From: G963667075 sp963667075
GTDB taxonomy: Bacteria; Pseudomonadota; Alphaproteobacteria; Micavibrionales; Micavibrionaceae
Length of the DNA stretch: 64,000 nt
Assembly (NCBI GenBank): GCA_963667075.1
Contig: OY762938.1
Span: 558,001-622,000, forward strand
Direction of reading: 5' to 3'
Shown here: positions 35,835-44,288 of the stretch, piece after piece
How positions within the stretch are numbered: position 1 is the stretch's first letter
Layout: each line of letters starts with the position of its first letter
Program-made: the position numbers and the translations under genes
The notes under the pieces: generated by a model
What the model saw: only the letters and a program-made list of their open reading frames with translations
Told to the model about the DNA's origin: nothing
The model's database searches: none

Positions 35835-35857
35835 TATAAGAAGGGGCGTTTGAACGC
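35812..35857. repeat. second copy of a dispersed intergenic repeat
   Basis: Bases 35812-35835 match about 5781-5804 with one difference, and GCGTTTGAACGC at 35846-35857 resembles 5852-5863. The copy overlaps the 3' end of the Sel1 gene. The rest of the 216-bp gap up to flhF holds a small hairpin (ATCCGT/ACGGAT near 35922-35938) and no gene. Confidence 0.55.
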
Positions 35858-36050
35858 TTTTGTCATCGCATGATAACAAAACGGTATAATTCATCTGAAC
35901 ATATAACTTTTCAGAAAAAACATCCGTTTAATACGGATATTACACATTTGCGCATAAAGAGGATTCACATAAGGCGCATTTACTTGTATGCTGATTCGCG
36001 AAAGAGTGATTCTGCAAACAAATATGATTAAACAATTTTAAGTTCCTTCC

Positions 36051-37094
36051 ATGCGACTAAAGTCGTTCTACGCGAAAAATATGACAGAAGCTATGCAAAT
36101 GGTTCGTAACACACTGGGAGAGGATGCCATTATCGTCGCCACGCGCGAAGAAAATGGTGGCCGCTCCGTGCGAGTAACAGCGGCCATTGAAGAGGATCTG
36201 TACGAAAAGCATATTAACAAAGATCTGGGATTCGAGCTTGGCAAAGGCGGCCAGGCCGCCGAAGCGGATGACTGGCTTCAATATGACAGTGAAGAGCAAG
36301 AAGAAGCCGTTGTCGAGGCGCTGACCGAAGTGATGCTCCGCCACTCTATCCCGGAAGACGTCACAGATCAGATTTTGTCTTGCGCTACTATCATGGGACT
36401 TGAACAGCCCTATATCGCACTCATGGCCTCACTTGAAAAACTGTTTGCTTTTGCGCCTCTGCCCCTAAAATCATCGCCAAAAGCCCTTATGATGGTTGGT
36501 CCGCCCGGTGCCGGCAAAACACTTGCCGTCGCAAAAATTGCAGCACGCGCCACAATGAAAGGGCTGGAGACCTCTGTTATTACAACAGACACCATGCGTG
36601 CAGGGGGTGTCGAACAGTTGCAGGCTTTTACACGTCTTCTCCGCATTGATTTGAAAAGAGCCAAAACACCACAGCAACTAGGAAAATTTATTGAAGAGGC
36701 CAAAGACGCAGATCAAATTCTGATTGATACAGGCGGATACAACCCTTTTGACACAACTCAAATCAGGGATTTAGCCAAGTTTGCTGTCGCAGGCCATATT
36801 GAACCTGTCCTGACAATGCCAGCCGCTATGGATGCTGATGAGTCTGGAGAGCTGGCCCGCATTTATGCTACAATCGGTGCCAGAAAAATTTTACCCACAC
36901 GCCTGGATATAGCCAGACGGCTGGGTGGATTACTATCTGCTGCACATCAAGGCGGCTTGACCTTTACGGATGCCAGCAATACGCCTAAAGTAGCAGATGG
37001 ATTAATGAATTTGACCCCGAAAAGCCTTGCGAGTCTCTTAATGCCCCAAAAGAAAAATGCTCTGAATAAAAACAGTAATAGAAAGACAGGATGA
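36051..37094 (+). CDS. flhF: flagellar placement GTPase FlhF
   Basis: FlhF is an SRP-family GTPase that places the polar flagellum. The 347-aa product starts MRLKSFYAKNMTEAMQMVRNTLGEDAIIVATREENGG, the basic N-terminal domain. The NG domain follows: G1 MMVGPPGAGKTLAVAKIA, G2 region SVITTDTMRAGGVEQLQAFT and G3 ILIDTGGYNPFD. The usual DTAGR of G3 is DTGGY here, as in many alphaproteobacterial FlhF. It overlaps flhG by four bases. It is the first gene of flhF-flhG-fliK2. Confidence 0.92.
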   Translation: MRLKSFYAKNMTEAMQMVRNTLGEDAIIVATREENGGRSVRVTAAIEEDLYEKHINKDLGFELGKGGQAAEADDWLQYDSEEQEEAVVEALTEVMLRHSIPEDVTDQILSCATIMGLEQPYIALMASLEKLFAFAPLPLKSSPKALMMVGPPGAGKTLAVAKIAARATMKGLETSVITTDTMRAGGVEQLQAFTRLLRIDLKRAKTPQQLGKFIEEAKDADQILIDTGGYNPFDTTQIRDLAKFAVAGHIEPVLTMPAAMDADESGELARIYATIGARKILPTRLDIARRLGGLLSAAHQGGLTFTDASNTPKVADGLMNLTPKSLASLLMPQKKNALNKNSNRKTG

Positions 37095-37945
37095 AAAACA
37101 TGATGGAATCATCCGTAGACATGGTACAAAGAAAAACCACGAAAAATGGTACCCCCTCTTTTAAGCGTGGTCCAAATCTAATAGCCGTTGCCAGTGGTAA
37201 AGGCGGTGTTGGGAAAACACTGTTTTCCGTGACCATGGCACATGCCCTGACGAATCAGGGAAAACGCGTTCTCTTGTTTGACGGAGATCTCGGCCTCGCC
37301 AATGTTGACGTACAGCTCGGCCTGATGCCAAAGCGCGACTTAAATGACGTAATCCGTGGCCGTTTAGGACTCGACAAAGTTATTCAAACCTATGAGGATG
37401 CCGGCTTTGATATTATCGCAGGCCGCTCCGGTCAGGCCTCACTCTCTGCCCTGCCCAGCCAGCGCCTGTCTTTCCTGCGTGATCAGATTCTGGATGTGGC
37501 CGAAGATTACGATGTCGTCATTCTGGACTTGGGGGCCGGTGTCGATCGTACGGTTCGTATGCTGGCCGCTGCCGCCACGCGCACCATTGTTCTAACCAAT
37601 GATGAACCAACCTCGTTAACGGACGCCTACGCCTTTATTAAGCTCGGCAATGCGGCCGGATTGTCACGCTATATCAGTATTGTAGTTAATCTGGTCAAAA
37701 ACGCATCAGAAGGCGAAAAAACCTATAATACACTTTTGAAAGCCTGCGAAAACTTCCTGAACCTCTCCCCGCCACTGGCCGGCCTGATTCGTCAGGATCC
37801 GCGGGTAAAAGAAACGATTCGCCGTCAAACGCCCCTCCTGACCCGCTCTCCCAACACAGAAGCGGCCGAGGATATTGAAAAAATCGCGGCTCAAGTCATA
37901 AAAGACCTGCGCAAAGAGCAAAAGGCCATGGCTGCAGCTGTATAA
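37091..37945 (+). CDS. flhG: flagellar number regulator FlhG (MinD-like ATPase)
   Basis: FlhG (FleN) is a MinD/ParA-type ATPase that limits flagellar number through FlhF and a sigma-54 regulator. The 284-aa product has the deviant Walker A IAVASGKGGVGKTLFSVTMA, switch regions LLFDGDLGLANVDVQLGL and DYDVVILDLGAGVDRTV, and the NDEPTSLTDAYAFIKL block of FlhG. It overlaps flhF by four bases and the next gene follows by 19 bp. No membrane-targeting helix is obvious at the C terminus. Confidence 0.92.
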   Translation: MKNMMESSVDMVQRKTTKNGTPSFKRGPNLIAVASGKGGVGKTLFSVTMAHALTNQGKRVLLFDGDLGLANVDVQLGLMPKRDLNDVIRGRLGLDKVIQTYEDAGFDIIAGRSGQASLSALPSQRLSFLRDQILDVAEDYDVVILDLGAGVDRTVRMLAAAATRTIVLTNDEPTSLTDAYAFIKLGNAAGLSRYISIVVNLVKNASEGEKTYNTLLKACENFLNLSPPLAGLIRQDPRVKETIRRQTPLLTRSPNTEAAEDIEKIAAQVIKDLRKEQKAMAAAV

Positions 37946-37964
37946 CTTGTGTTAAAAAAAACAC

Positions 37965-39974
37965 ATGAGCCCTGCTGATTTTTCAAATTCATCTTCATTC
38001 TGGACTGTAAGACACAGCGTACCAGAGCAAAGTGCCGCTGATAAAAAGACGATTCCTGTTGAAATTCAGGAAATTCCTGAAGATTTAAGCCATTTAAAAC
38101 AAGCCAAACAGGTGGAAGGCGAAGTAGTTCGTCAGAATGATGACGGCTCTGTTCGCATTAAAACAGACTATGGCGATATTGAGATTCGCCTGCGTGCACA
38201 AAATGCCCGTATAGCAGAACAGCTTCAGGCTGGACAAAAGATCAACATTGAAATCCCGGCAGGCAAAATACCGGACAAAATACTTGTACAGCTACTGCCC
38301 CAAAACACAGCACAATCATCTAAGCCAGTACAAACAACAACAACAAATACACCACAAGACAGGGTAGATTTAGGCACAGAAATCAAATTGCCTTCGCCTG
38401 CCTCAACCATACAACAACCTCTCCGCATTAGCCCGGCACAGCCGCGCCCTGTTATCCCCGGGCAAACAATAAGAATGCTGCCCGTTCCGCCCGGGCAATT
38501 AGGCGCGCCATTACAATTACAGGCACAGGCACAGGCACAAGCACAGGCACAAGCACAAGCACAGCCAGAACCTGTCCAAATGACGCTTTCTTTAAAACCA
38601 GAAATTAAAGCCGCACTGGAATCGCTCATCATCAATTTACCTGATCTTGAGTCGCTATCATTAGCTTCCAGCTTCTTACAAAGCGTTGTGCAAACGAATG
38701 GTCAAAGTATTCTTCCAGCCTCTTTACCCAAAGCCAGCGACAATGCTCTCCTTTTTCATTTACTCAACTGGCAAAATAATGCCTCCCCTACTGCGCCAGC
38801 TTCTTCTTTTTCCTTTGTAAAACCGGTTTCCCTACCATCTGACATATCTAACATGGGCACATTTATATTATCCTCTACAGAGACTCTGCAAACAAACCCT
38901 GTTCTAAACACCTCAAACACACTCATCCAGCCTATCGCAACCAATCTGATCAATGCTTCTGTGCCTGTAACACCACCAGCCGCACAAACGCTTGATATCC
39001 AAATTCTGAAAATTATACCGCCGCAAACGCTATCCGTCAGGACCGCCGAGATAGCCTCTCACACGCATCCGCCTGATATCATATCCCCCACACTGAAAGC
39101 GGGGATAGCACAAGGCACCATTATTGGCACAACCACACAGAACTTCCCTATCCTGTCCTTTACGCCACCGGGACATGATTTTCCACAAGCCTTTGTATTG
39201 CAAAGGACAGCCACCAACCTGCCAATCGGTACAACACTCGAATTTTTTTCCACGCCTGCAGGCCTGCCAGCGGACTCCATCACAACAACGCCGCTGACCG
39301 CTCCATTGCCAGACATTATCTGGCCGCCGCTAAACGAAATTATCGAAACACTATTGGAACTCGGCGTAGTAACAGATAAACAACTGGCGAATATTTTACC
39401 CTCTGCCGGTCATGTCAGACAAATGGGAGCCGGTCTGTTATTCTTTCTGTCCGCGATTCGCTCAGGCGATGTTTCAAATTTTTTCTCCCCCAAGAAGATA
39501 GACCTCTTGCGGCAGATGGGAAAGACAGACGCAGTCAACCGGTTGTCCCGTGATTTTGGTACGCTAAATAGAATAGTCAATGAACCACCCGCACCGGGGC
39601 AGGATTGGAAAACACTGCCCTTGCCACTTTTATGGGAAGGACAGGTCGAAAAGATCGCCCTCCATTACAAACGTGAAGATCAGAACAAAGAAAACAAGAA
39701 CGGAGAAAAAGAAAAGCTCACCCGCTTTATCATGGAGCTGGACTTAAACCGGATGGGCAGCGTGCAGATTGACGGCCTCGCCCGCACAGGAAAGCTAGAC
39801 ATGATTGTCCGCACCCAAAGTGCCCTCAGCCAGCCCATGCGCCAAACCATGCGAAAATTATACGTCGAGGCCTTAGAACATTCACGGATTACAGGCGAAC
39901 TATCCTTCCAACACACCCCCGATCAATGGGTCAGCATCAATGAAATAGAACAAAAAATCGGCCTATCAACGTGA
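37965..39974 (+). CDS. FliK-like flagellar protein with (Gln-Ala) tract
   Basis: The 669-aa product has a compact N-terminal domain (about 35-105; VEGEVVRQNDDGSVRIKTDYGDIEIRLRAQ). A very long Pro/Thr/Ala/Gln-rich linker contains a (Gln-Ala) run at about residues 186-200. The C-terminal domain (about 540-650) has PLPLLWEGQVEKIALHY, ELDLNRMGSVQIDGLARTGKLDMIVRTQ and ALEHSRITGELSFQ. That domain resembles the FliK hook-length domain in layout (LDLNRMGSVQIDG compares with LDPPELGRVEV). It follows flhG. A true fliK exists at 10.1 kb, so this may be a paralogue with another task in export or placement. Confidence 0.6.
   Translation: MSPADFSNSSSFWTVRHSVPEQSAADKKTIPVEIQEIPEDLSHLKQAKQVEGEVVRQNDDGSVRIKTDYGDIEIRLRAQNARIAEQLQAGQKINIEIPAGKIPDKILVQLLPQNTAQSSKPVQTTTTNTPQDRVDLGTEIKLPSPASTIQQPLRISPAQPRPVIPGQTIRMLPVPPGQLGAPLQLQAQAQAQAQAQAQAQPEPVQMTLSLKPEIKAALESLIINLPDLESLSLASSFLQSVVQTNGQSILPASLPKASDNALLFHLLNWQNNASPTAPASSFSFVKPVSLPSDISNMGTFILSSTETLQTNPVLNTSNTLIQPIATNLINASVPVTPPAAQTLDIQILKIIPPQTLSVRTAEIASHTHPPDIISPTLKAGIAQGTIIGTTTQNFPILSFTPPGHDFPQAFVLQRTATNLPIGTTLEFFSTPAGLPADSITTTPLTAPLPDIIWPPLNEIIETLLELGVVTDKQLANILPSAGHVRQMGAGLLFFLSAIRSGDVSNFFSPKKIDLLRQMGKTDAVNRLSRDFGTLNRIVNEPPAPGQDWKTLPLPLLWEGQVEKIALHYKREDQNKENKNGEKEKLTRFIMELDLNRMGSVQIDGLARTGKLDMIVRTQSALSQPMRQTMRKLYVEALEHSRITGELSFQHTPDQWVSINEIEQKIGLST
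38521..38569 (+). repeat. CAGGCA/CAAGCA hexanucleotide microsatellite
   Basis: About eight tandem copies of a six-base unit (CAGGCA with CAAGCA variants) encode the (Gln-Ala) run of the FliK-like protein. Each copy keeps the frame, so copy-number change would only alter linker length. Confidence 0.85.
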
Positions 39975-39984
39975 CCTTAATCAC

Positions 39985-41256
39985 CTACCCCATTTTACAA
40001 ACAGGGACATGAACCGCAGGTCGTGACTCAGAATTATAATAGTTATACAACACGCCAGAAAGTGCCTTCGCACCATTTCTTGACTGATCTGCCTTGTTCA
40101 ATGCCTTCAAAACAGCCGGCGCGGACACCTCATCCAGTAAATCTGTTTTCAGCTCTATTGCTTGCGCAATTGTACCAGCCCGGTCAGCCTGCGGACCTGA
40201 ATAATCTTCTATTTTTTCCGCATACTCTTTCAACAACGAAGAACTAATGTAAGACGCACAAGTTACAAGCACCTCATCTTTCAAAAAACGAGCATCAATA
40301 TCCTTAAAACTGCTATCGGAAATAATACCTGCACCATGTGCCGCTATAACACCACGCAATGCTTTCGCGCCATTTCTTGACTGATCTGCCTTGTTCAATG
40401 CCTTCAAAACAGCCGGCGCGGCCACCTCATCCAGTAAATCTGTTTTTAGCTCTATTGCTTGCGCAATTATCCCGGCCCGGTCAGCCTGCGGACCTGAATA
40501 ATCTTCTATTTTTTCCGCATACTCTTTCAACAACGAAGAACTAATGTAAGACGCACAAGTTACAAGCACCTCATCTTTCAAAAAACGAGCATCAATATCC
40601 TTAAAACTGCTATCGGAAATAATACCTGCACCATGTGCCGCTATAACACCACGCAATGCTTTCGCGCCATTTCTTGACTGATCTGCCTTGTTCAACGCCT
40701 TCAAAACAGCCGGCGCGGACACCTCATCCAGTAAATCTGTTTTCAGCTCTATTGCTTGCGCAATTGTACCAGCCCGGTCAGCCTGCGGACCTGAATAATC
40801 TTCTATCTTTTCCGCAAAAGCACGCAGATCATTCGACGTTTTTATATCCGACAGTTCTTGTGCAGGTGGCGAAGGAGGAGGCTCTGATTCAGAAGGTGTT
40901 TCATTCGCATCGAAAAGATCCTTAAACTCTTGATTTAAATCAGCGTTGGCCGCATCTTCTGCCTCGCGGAAAGCATCGCGTACATCAGCGGCAGGATCTT
41001 TTCTACGATTTCCCCCTCCAAAAAAATCAAAGATAGAGGAGAAAGATCGCGGTCGTCTGCTATCATCATAGGCCTGTCTTCTTTCAGGAACTGAAAGCGT
41101 GGCATAAGCTTCGGATACAGACTTAAACCCTGTATCGTCACCGTTATTTTTATCTGGATGCAGTGTCTTGGATTTATCCCGAAAAGCGAGTTGTATTTCT
41201 TGTTGTGTGGCATCTTCAGAAACACCCAGAACCTTATAATAATCTACTCCCGCCAT
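39985..41256 (-). CDS. J-domain protein with 99-residue tandem repeats
   Basis: The 423-aa product has a J domain at residues 3-65 with the HPD motif (33-35; KTLHPDKNNGDDTGFKSVSEAY), which stimulates Hsp70 ATPases. A Gly/Phe/Arg and acidic linker (66-145) follows. Two nearly identical 99-residue repeats span 148-246 and 247-345, with a third partial copy to about 402. Each starts AEKIEDYSGPQADRAG and contains LLDEVSAPAVLKALNKADQS. I do not recognise the repeat; it looks all-helical. There is no zinc finger or C-terminal DnaJ peptide-binding domain. AAAAGGG precedes the ATG. It lies between the FliK-like gene and fliJ, convergent with the former. Confidence 0.8.
   Translation of the reverse strand: MAGVDYYKVLGVSEDATQQEIQLAFRDKSKTLHPDKNNGDDTGFKSVSEAYATLSVPERRQAYDDSRRPRSFSSIFDFFGGGNRRKDPAADVRDAFREAEDAANADLNQEFKDLFDANETPSESEPPPSPPAQELSDIKTSNDLRAFAEKIEDYSGPQADRAGTIAQAIELKTDLLDEVSAPAVLKALNKADQSRNGAKALRGVIAAHGAGIISDSSFKDIDARFLKDEVLVTCASYISSSLLKEYAEKIEDYSGPQADRAGIIAQAIELKTDLLDEVAAPAVLKALNKADQSRNGAKALRGVIAAHGAGIISDSSFKDIDARFLKDEVLVTCASYISSSLLKEYAEKIEDYSGPQADRAGTIAQAIELKTDLLDEVSAPAVLKALNKADQSRNGAKALSGVLYNYYNSESRPAVHVPVCKMG
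40051..40815. repeat. tandem 297-bp intragenic repeats
   Basis: Units at 40519-40815 and 40222-40518 differ at only a few positions, and a partial unit lies at 40051-40221. The period is exactly 99 codons. The near identity points to recent duplication or homogenisation. Confidence 0.92.
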
Positions 41257-41361
41257 AATCCCTTTTACCCTCTAGCTATACTGAAAATATCGAAAGAGAG
41301 TATCATAGATGGGTTTATTATGTCAATAAAGATGTGATTATCCAAAGCAAAAAAATTTGTC

Positions 41362-41430
41362 ATTCCGGTGAAAACCGGAATCTATTTGTATGTTCCGATA
41401 ATGCCTATGGATGCCGGTTTTCACCGGCAT
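41362..41430. repeat. paired REP-like palindromes
   Basis: ATTCCGGT-GAAA-ACCGGAAT (41362-41381) and ATGCCGGT-TTTC-ACCGGCAT (41411-41430) face each other with GTC and GAC on the outer sides, about 30 bp apart. They fill the gap between the J-domain gene and fliJ, which holds no other feature. Confidence 0.75.
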
Positions 41431-41486
41431 GACGACAAGGGAAATTTTTTATATCGTATTTGTCCCTTAGGATTTTAGAAGCATCC

Positions 41487-41912
41487 CTATTCCTCGCCAT
41501 TTCTCCGGAAGCCTTCTATTCCAATCTCATCAAGTTCTTTGCTTTCTTTTTGCTTTTCTTCTTCCTTTATGGCTTCATCACGGCGACGCTGCGTTATTTC
41601 CGCTTTTTTAAGCTCGGCAAAGGCCGCGCGTATATCTTCTTGTGCGATAGCAATACGGGTATTGAGTTTTTTAAGGGCTTTATCCAATCCCCCGATTTTG
41701 ATCCGCACGCCTTCAGCATAACGGCCATAATAAGCAATAGATTCCAGCATCTCGCTTTCTTCTGCCAGTTTCCTCTCTTCTTGCATCTGGTCAAGCAAGG
41801 CTTGTTTTTGGGATTCGATCTGCTCAGCCTCTCGGAATAAACGAGCGAGCACACGCTGTTTTTCATCAACTGTGTGTTTGCGCAGGCGGATAAGTCCGTG
41901 AAGATCGGCCAT
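41487..41912 (-). CDS. fliJ: flagellar export chaperone FliJ
   Basis: FliJ is the coiled-coil stalk of the export ATPase. The 141-aa product is a long, charged coiled coil from residue 5 to about 125 (GLIRLRKHTVDEKQRVLARLFREAEQIESQKQALLDQM, then ITQRRRDEAIKEEEKQKESKELDEIGIE). It lies 6 bp downstream of fliI on the same strand, the usual fliI-fliJ order. Sequence signatures of FliJ are weak, so the call relies on coiled-coil length and neighbour. Confidence 0.85.
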   Translation of the reverse strand: MADLHGLIRLRKHTVDEKQRVLARLFREAEQIESQKQALLDQMQEERKLAEESEMLESIAYYGRYAEGVRIKIGGLDKALKKLNTRIAIAQEDIRAAFAELKKAEITQRRRDEAIKEEEKQKESKELDEIGIEGFRRNGEE

Positions 41913-41918
41913 GCGCTA

Positions 41919-43286
41919 TTATCCCTGCTGCCTTTGCGGCATGCTGCTATAGGACATACCGAGTATCTGAGCCAACACAGCAAATCCCTCTTCAATCGGC
42001 GTATTTTCTTCTTTGAGCTGCGAGAGAAAACTCTCTAATTCAGGATAAAGACGAATGGCTTCATCAACATTCTGGTCTGTACCCTTACGGTAAGCCCCCA
42101 GCCTGATAAGCTCGGCCATATCCTCATATGTTGTAATGTGTTTCTTGGCCGCTTTGACAAGATCGTTTTGCTCTGACCTTAAACAATGCGGCATAGAACG
42201 CGACACAGATTTTAACACATTAATCGCCGGATAGCGGCCACGGTCTGCAATTTCCCGCTCCATCACAATGTGCCCATCCACAATACCGCGCACCGCATCA
42301 GAGATCGGCTCGTTCGTATCATCACCCTCAACAAGGACAGAGAAAAGCCCCGTAATAGAACCATCGCCGGGCGCACCAGGGCCAGCACGTTCCAATAGAC
42401 GGGCCAGTTCTCCAAATGTTGTCGGCGGATAGCCCTTGGAGGTTGGCGGCTCGCCCGCTGACAAGCCAATCTCCCGTTGCGCCATGGCAAAACGGGTAAT
42501 GGAATCGATCAGACAGAGCACTTGCTTCTTTTGCGCGCGAAAATATTCAGCCACAGAGAGTGTCATATAAGCCGCCTGCCGCCGCATCAGTGCAGGTTCA
42601 TCTCCCGTTGCCACAATGACAACGGAACGGGCCAGCCCATCTTCGCCAAGATCATCTTCTAAAAATTCCTGCACCTCGCGGCCACGCTCTCCCACCAGAC
42701 CAATCACAGAGACATCGGCCTCTGTATAGCGGGCCATCATGGACAGCAGAACAGATTTACCAACACCGGACCCGGAAAAAATGCCCATCCGCTGACCCCG
42801 GCAGGTCGCCAGAAAACTGTTCACCGCCCGCACACCCAGATCCAGATGCTCCCCCACACGTTGACGCGCATGGGCTGGCGGCGGTTTGTTCTTCAGGGGA
42901 ATCGGCATACTGCCTTGTGCCAGCGGCCCTTTGCCATCAATGGGCTCCCCCAGACCATTGATCACACGCCCAAGCCAGCGATCACTCGGAAAAATAGCCG
43001 GTCTGTTTTCCTGAATAACAGCCCTGCACCCAAGCCCAACCCCTTCCAGATTGCCAAAAGGCAACAACAAAGCACGCTCATCCTTAAAACCGACCACTTC
43101 ACACGGGATGTCATGCGGCTCTGTGCCGTTTCCTGCTTGCAGCCGCACCATAGAACCAACCGTTAAACCCGAACCAAAACCCGCAATTTCAACCAGAAGG
43201 CCCAATATTTTTGTTACCCGTCCATAAACCTCATGGTCTGACAAGGCAGAAATAACAGCATCGGCTTTTTGATACATTCTATCCAT
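41919..43286 (-). CDS. fliI: flagellar export ATPase FliI
   Basis: FliI is the hexameric ATPase of flagellar type III export. The 455-aa product has the F1-like beta-barrel start (YGRVTKILGLLVEIAGFG) and Walker A GIFSGSGVGKS. Walker B is in KQVLCLIDSITRFAMAQREIGLSAGEPPTSKGYPPTTF, and SVLVEGDDTNEPISDAVRGIVDGHIVMEREIADRGRYPAI is strictly conserved in the family. The ATG at 43286 gives a normal length. It is divergent from ctrA and followed by fliJ. Confidence 0.97.
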   Translation of the reverse strand: MDRMYQKADAVISALSDHEVYGRVTKILGLLVEIAGFGSGLTVGSMVRLQAGNGTEPHDIPCEVVGFKDERALLLPFGNLEGVGLGCRAVIQENRPAIFPSDRWLGRVINGLGEPIDGKGPLAQGSMPIPLKNKPPPAHARQRVGEHLDLGVRAVNSFLATCRGQRMGIFSGSGVGKSVLLSMMARYTEADVSVIGLVGERGREVQEFLEDDLGEDGLARSVVIVATGDEPALMRRQAAYMTLSVAEYFRAQKKQVLCLIDSITRFAMAQREIGLSAGEPPTSKGYPPTTFGELARLLERAGPGAPGDGSITGLFSVLVEGDDTNEPISDAVRGIVDGHIVMEREIADRGRYPAINVLKSVSRSMPHCLRSEQNDLVKAAKKHITTYEDMAELIRLGAYRKGTDQNVDEAIRLYPELESFLSQLKEENTPIEEGFAVLAQILGMSYSSMPQRQQG

Positions 43287-43446
43287 TTAGTAATTGATCA
43301 GAGGCTTAACGCGCTCAATATATTCGTGTTTTTGTTTAAGTTAGCAACTGCGAAAAAGGTTTGTTAACCTTTTTAATATTTGGTAAGATACTTCGTTAAT
43401 AAAGATTAACATGTCCGGTTCACAAATTAAAGAAGGGAAACAAACC
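43287..43446. promoter_or_regulatory. fliI-ctrA divergent regulatory region rich in TTAA
   Basis: Several TTAA half-sites occur: TTAACCTTTTTAA (about 43365-43377, spacer five) and TTAATAAAGATTAA (about 43395-43408, spacer six). TTAACGCGCTCAATA (about 43307) has an N7 spacer but an imperfect second half. CtrA boxes are TTAA-N7-TTAA, so these are only near matches that could allow autoregulation. Confidence 0.35.
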
Positions 43447-44151
43447 ATGCGGGTTTTATTGGTTGAAGATGACAGCTCAACAGCCAAGAGCATTGAGCTT
43501 ATGCTTAAATCAGAAGGATACGTCATTGATTCGACTGATCTTGGTGAAGACGGACTGGAAATCGGGAAGCTCTACGATTATGATATCATCATTCTTGACC
43601 TTATGCTCCCTGATATGGATGGCTATGAAGTGTTGAAACGCCTTCGGGCCTCGAAAGTGGAAACCCCTATCCTTATCCTCTCCGGCCTGACAGAGATGGA
43701 TAACAAAATCAAAGGCCTTGGCTTTGGCGCAGACGATTATCTAACAAAGCCCTTTGACAAACGCGAGCTGGTCGCCCGTATTCAGGCCATTGTACGCCGT
43801 TCCCAAGGTCATGCACATAGTGAAATCACGACCGGTAAAGTCACCGTCAATCTTGATACAAGAACGGTTGAAGTCGCAGGGGAAACCCTTCATCTCACAG
43901 GCAAAGAATACGGCATTCTTGAGCTTCTTTCTTTGAGGAAAGGTTCTACGCTCACCAAGGAAATGTTCCTGAACCACCTTTACGGCGGGATGGACGAACC
44001 GGAAGTCAAAATTATTGACGTCTTCATCTGCAAACTCCGTAAAAAACTGGAAGATGCAACAAACGGTGACAACTACATCGAAACCGTCTGGGGCCGTGGC
44101 TATGTGCTACGTGACCCGGAAGCTGAAAAGAAAAAGAAAGTCGTCGGATAA
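43447..44151 (+). CDS. ctrA: cell-cycle response regulator CtrA
   Basis: CtrA is the OmpR-type master regulator of alphaproteobacteria and controls motility genes. The 234-aa product starts MRVLLVEDDSSTAKSIELML, the canonical CtrA start. The receiver has the phospho-acceptor Asp in YDIIILDLMLPDMDGYEVL and Lys in DDYLTKPFDKRELVARI. The winged-helix domain has LHLTGKEYGILELLSLRKG and ETVWGRGYVLRDP. I chose the ATG at 43447; an upstream start at 43411 would add 12 atypical residues. The C-terminal tail (AEKKKKVVG) lacks the AA-type ClpXP degradation end of Caulobacter CtrA. Confidence 0.95.
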   Translation: MRVLLVEDDSSTAKSIELMLKSEGYVIDSTDLGEDGLEIGKLYDYDIIILDLMLPDMDGYEVLKRLRASKVETPILILSGLTEMDNKIKGLGFGADDYLTKPFDKRELVARIQAIVRRSQGHAHSEITTGKVTVNLDTRTVEVAGETLHLTGKEYGILELLSLRKGSTLTKEMFLNHLYGGMDEPEVKIIDVFICKLRKKLEDATNGDNYIETVWGRGYVLRDPEAEKKKKVVG

Positions 44152-44158
44152 TTTTTAC

Positions 44159-44240
44159 TTAACCACAGCGGGCGCAGAGAACACGAGAGACATCTTTTAA
44201 GAAGAAAAAACTCTGTGACCTTTGCGCCCGCTGTGGTTAA
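44159..44240. repeat. long inverted repeat after ctrA
   Basis: TTAACCACAGCGGGCGCA (44159-44176) pairs perfectly with its complement at 44223-44240. The 46-bp interior holds CAGAG/CTCTG words. It resembles the widespread dispersed CACAGAG-type imperfect palindromes and may also terminate ctrA. Confidence 0.7.
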
Positions 44241-44288
44241 AAACAAAGGAATAAAAATCACAGCCGCTTCTTTAAAAAATTTAACACT

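Noticed and set aside
38225..38635. Cys/Ala-repeat protein on the minus strand
   Set aside because: The repeat is only the antisense reading of the (Gln-Ala) microsatellite in the FliK-like gene.
40051..40815. CRISPR array suggested by regular direct repeats
   Set aside because: Units are 297 bp, contiguous and coding, with no short repeat-spacer pattern.
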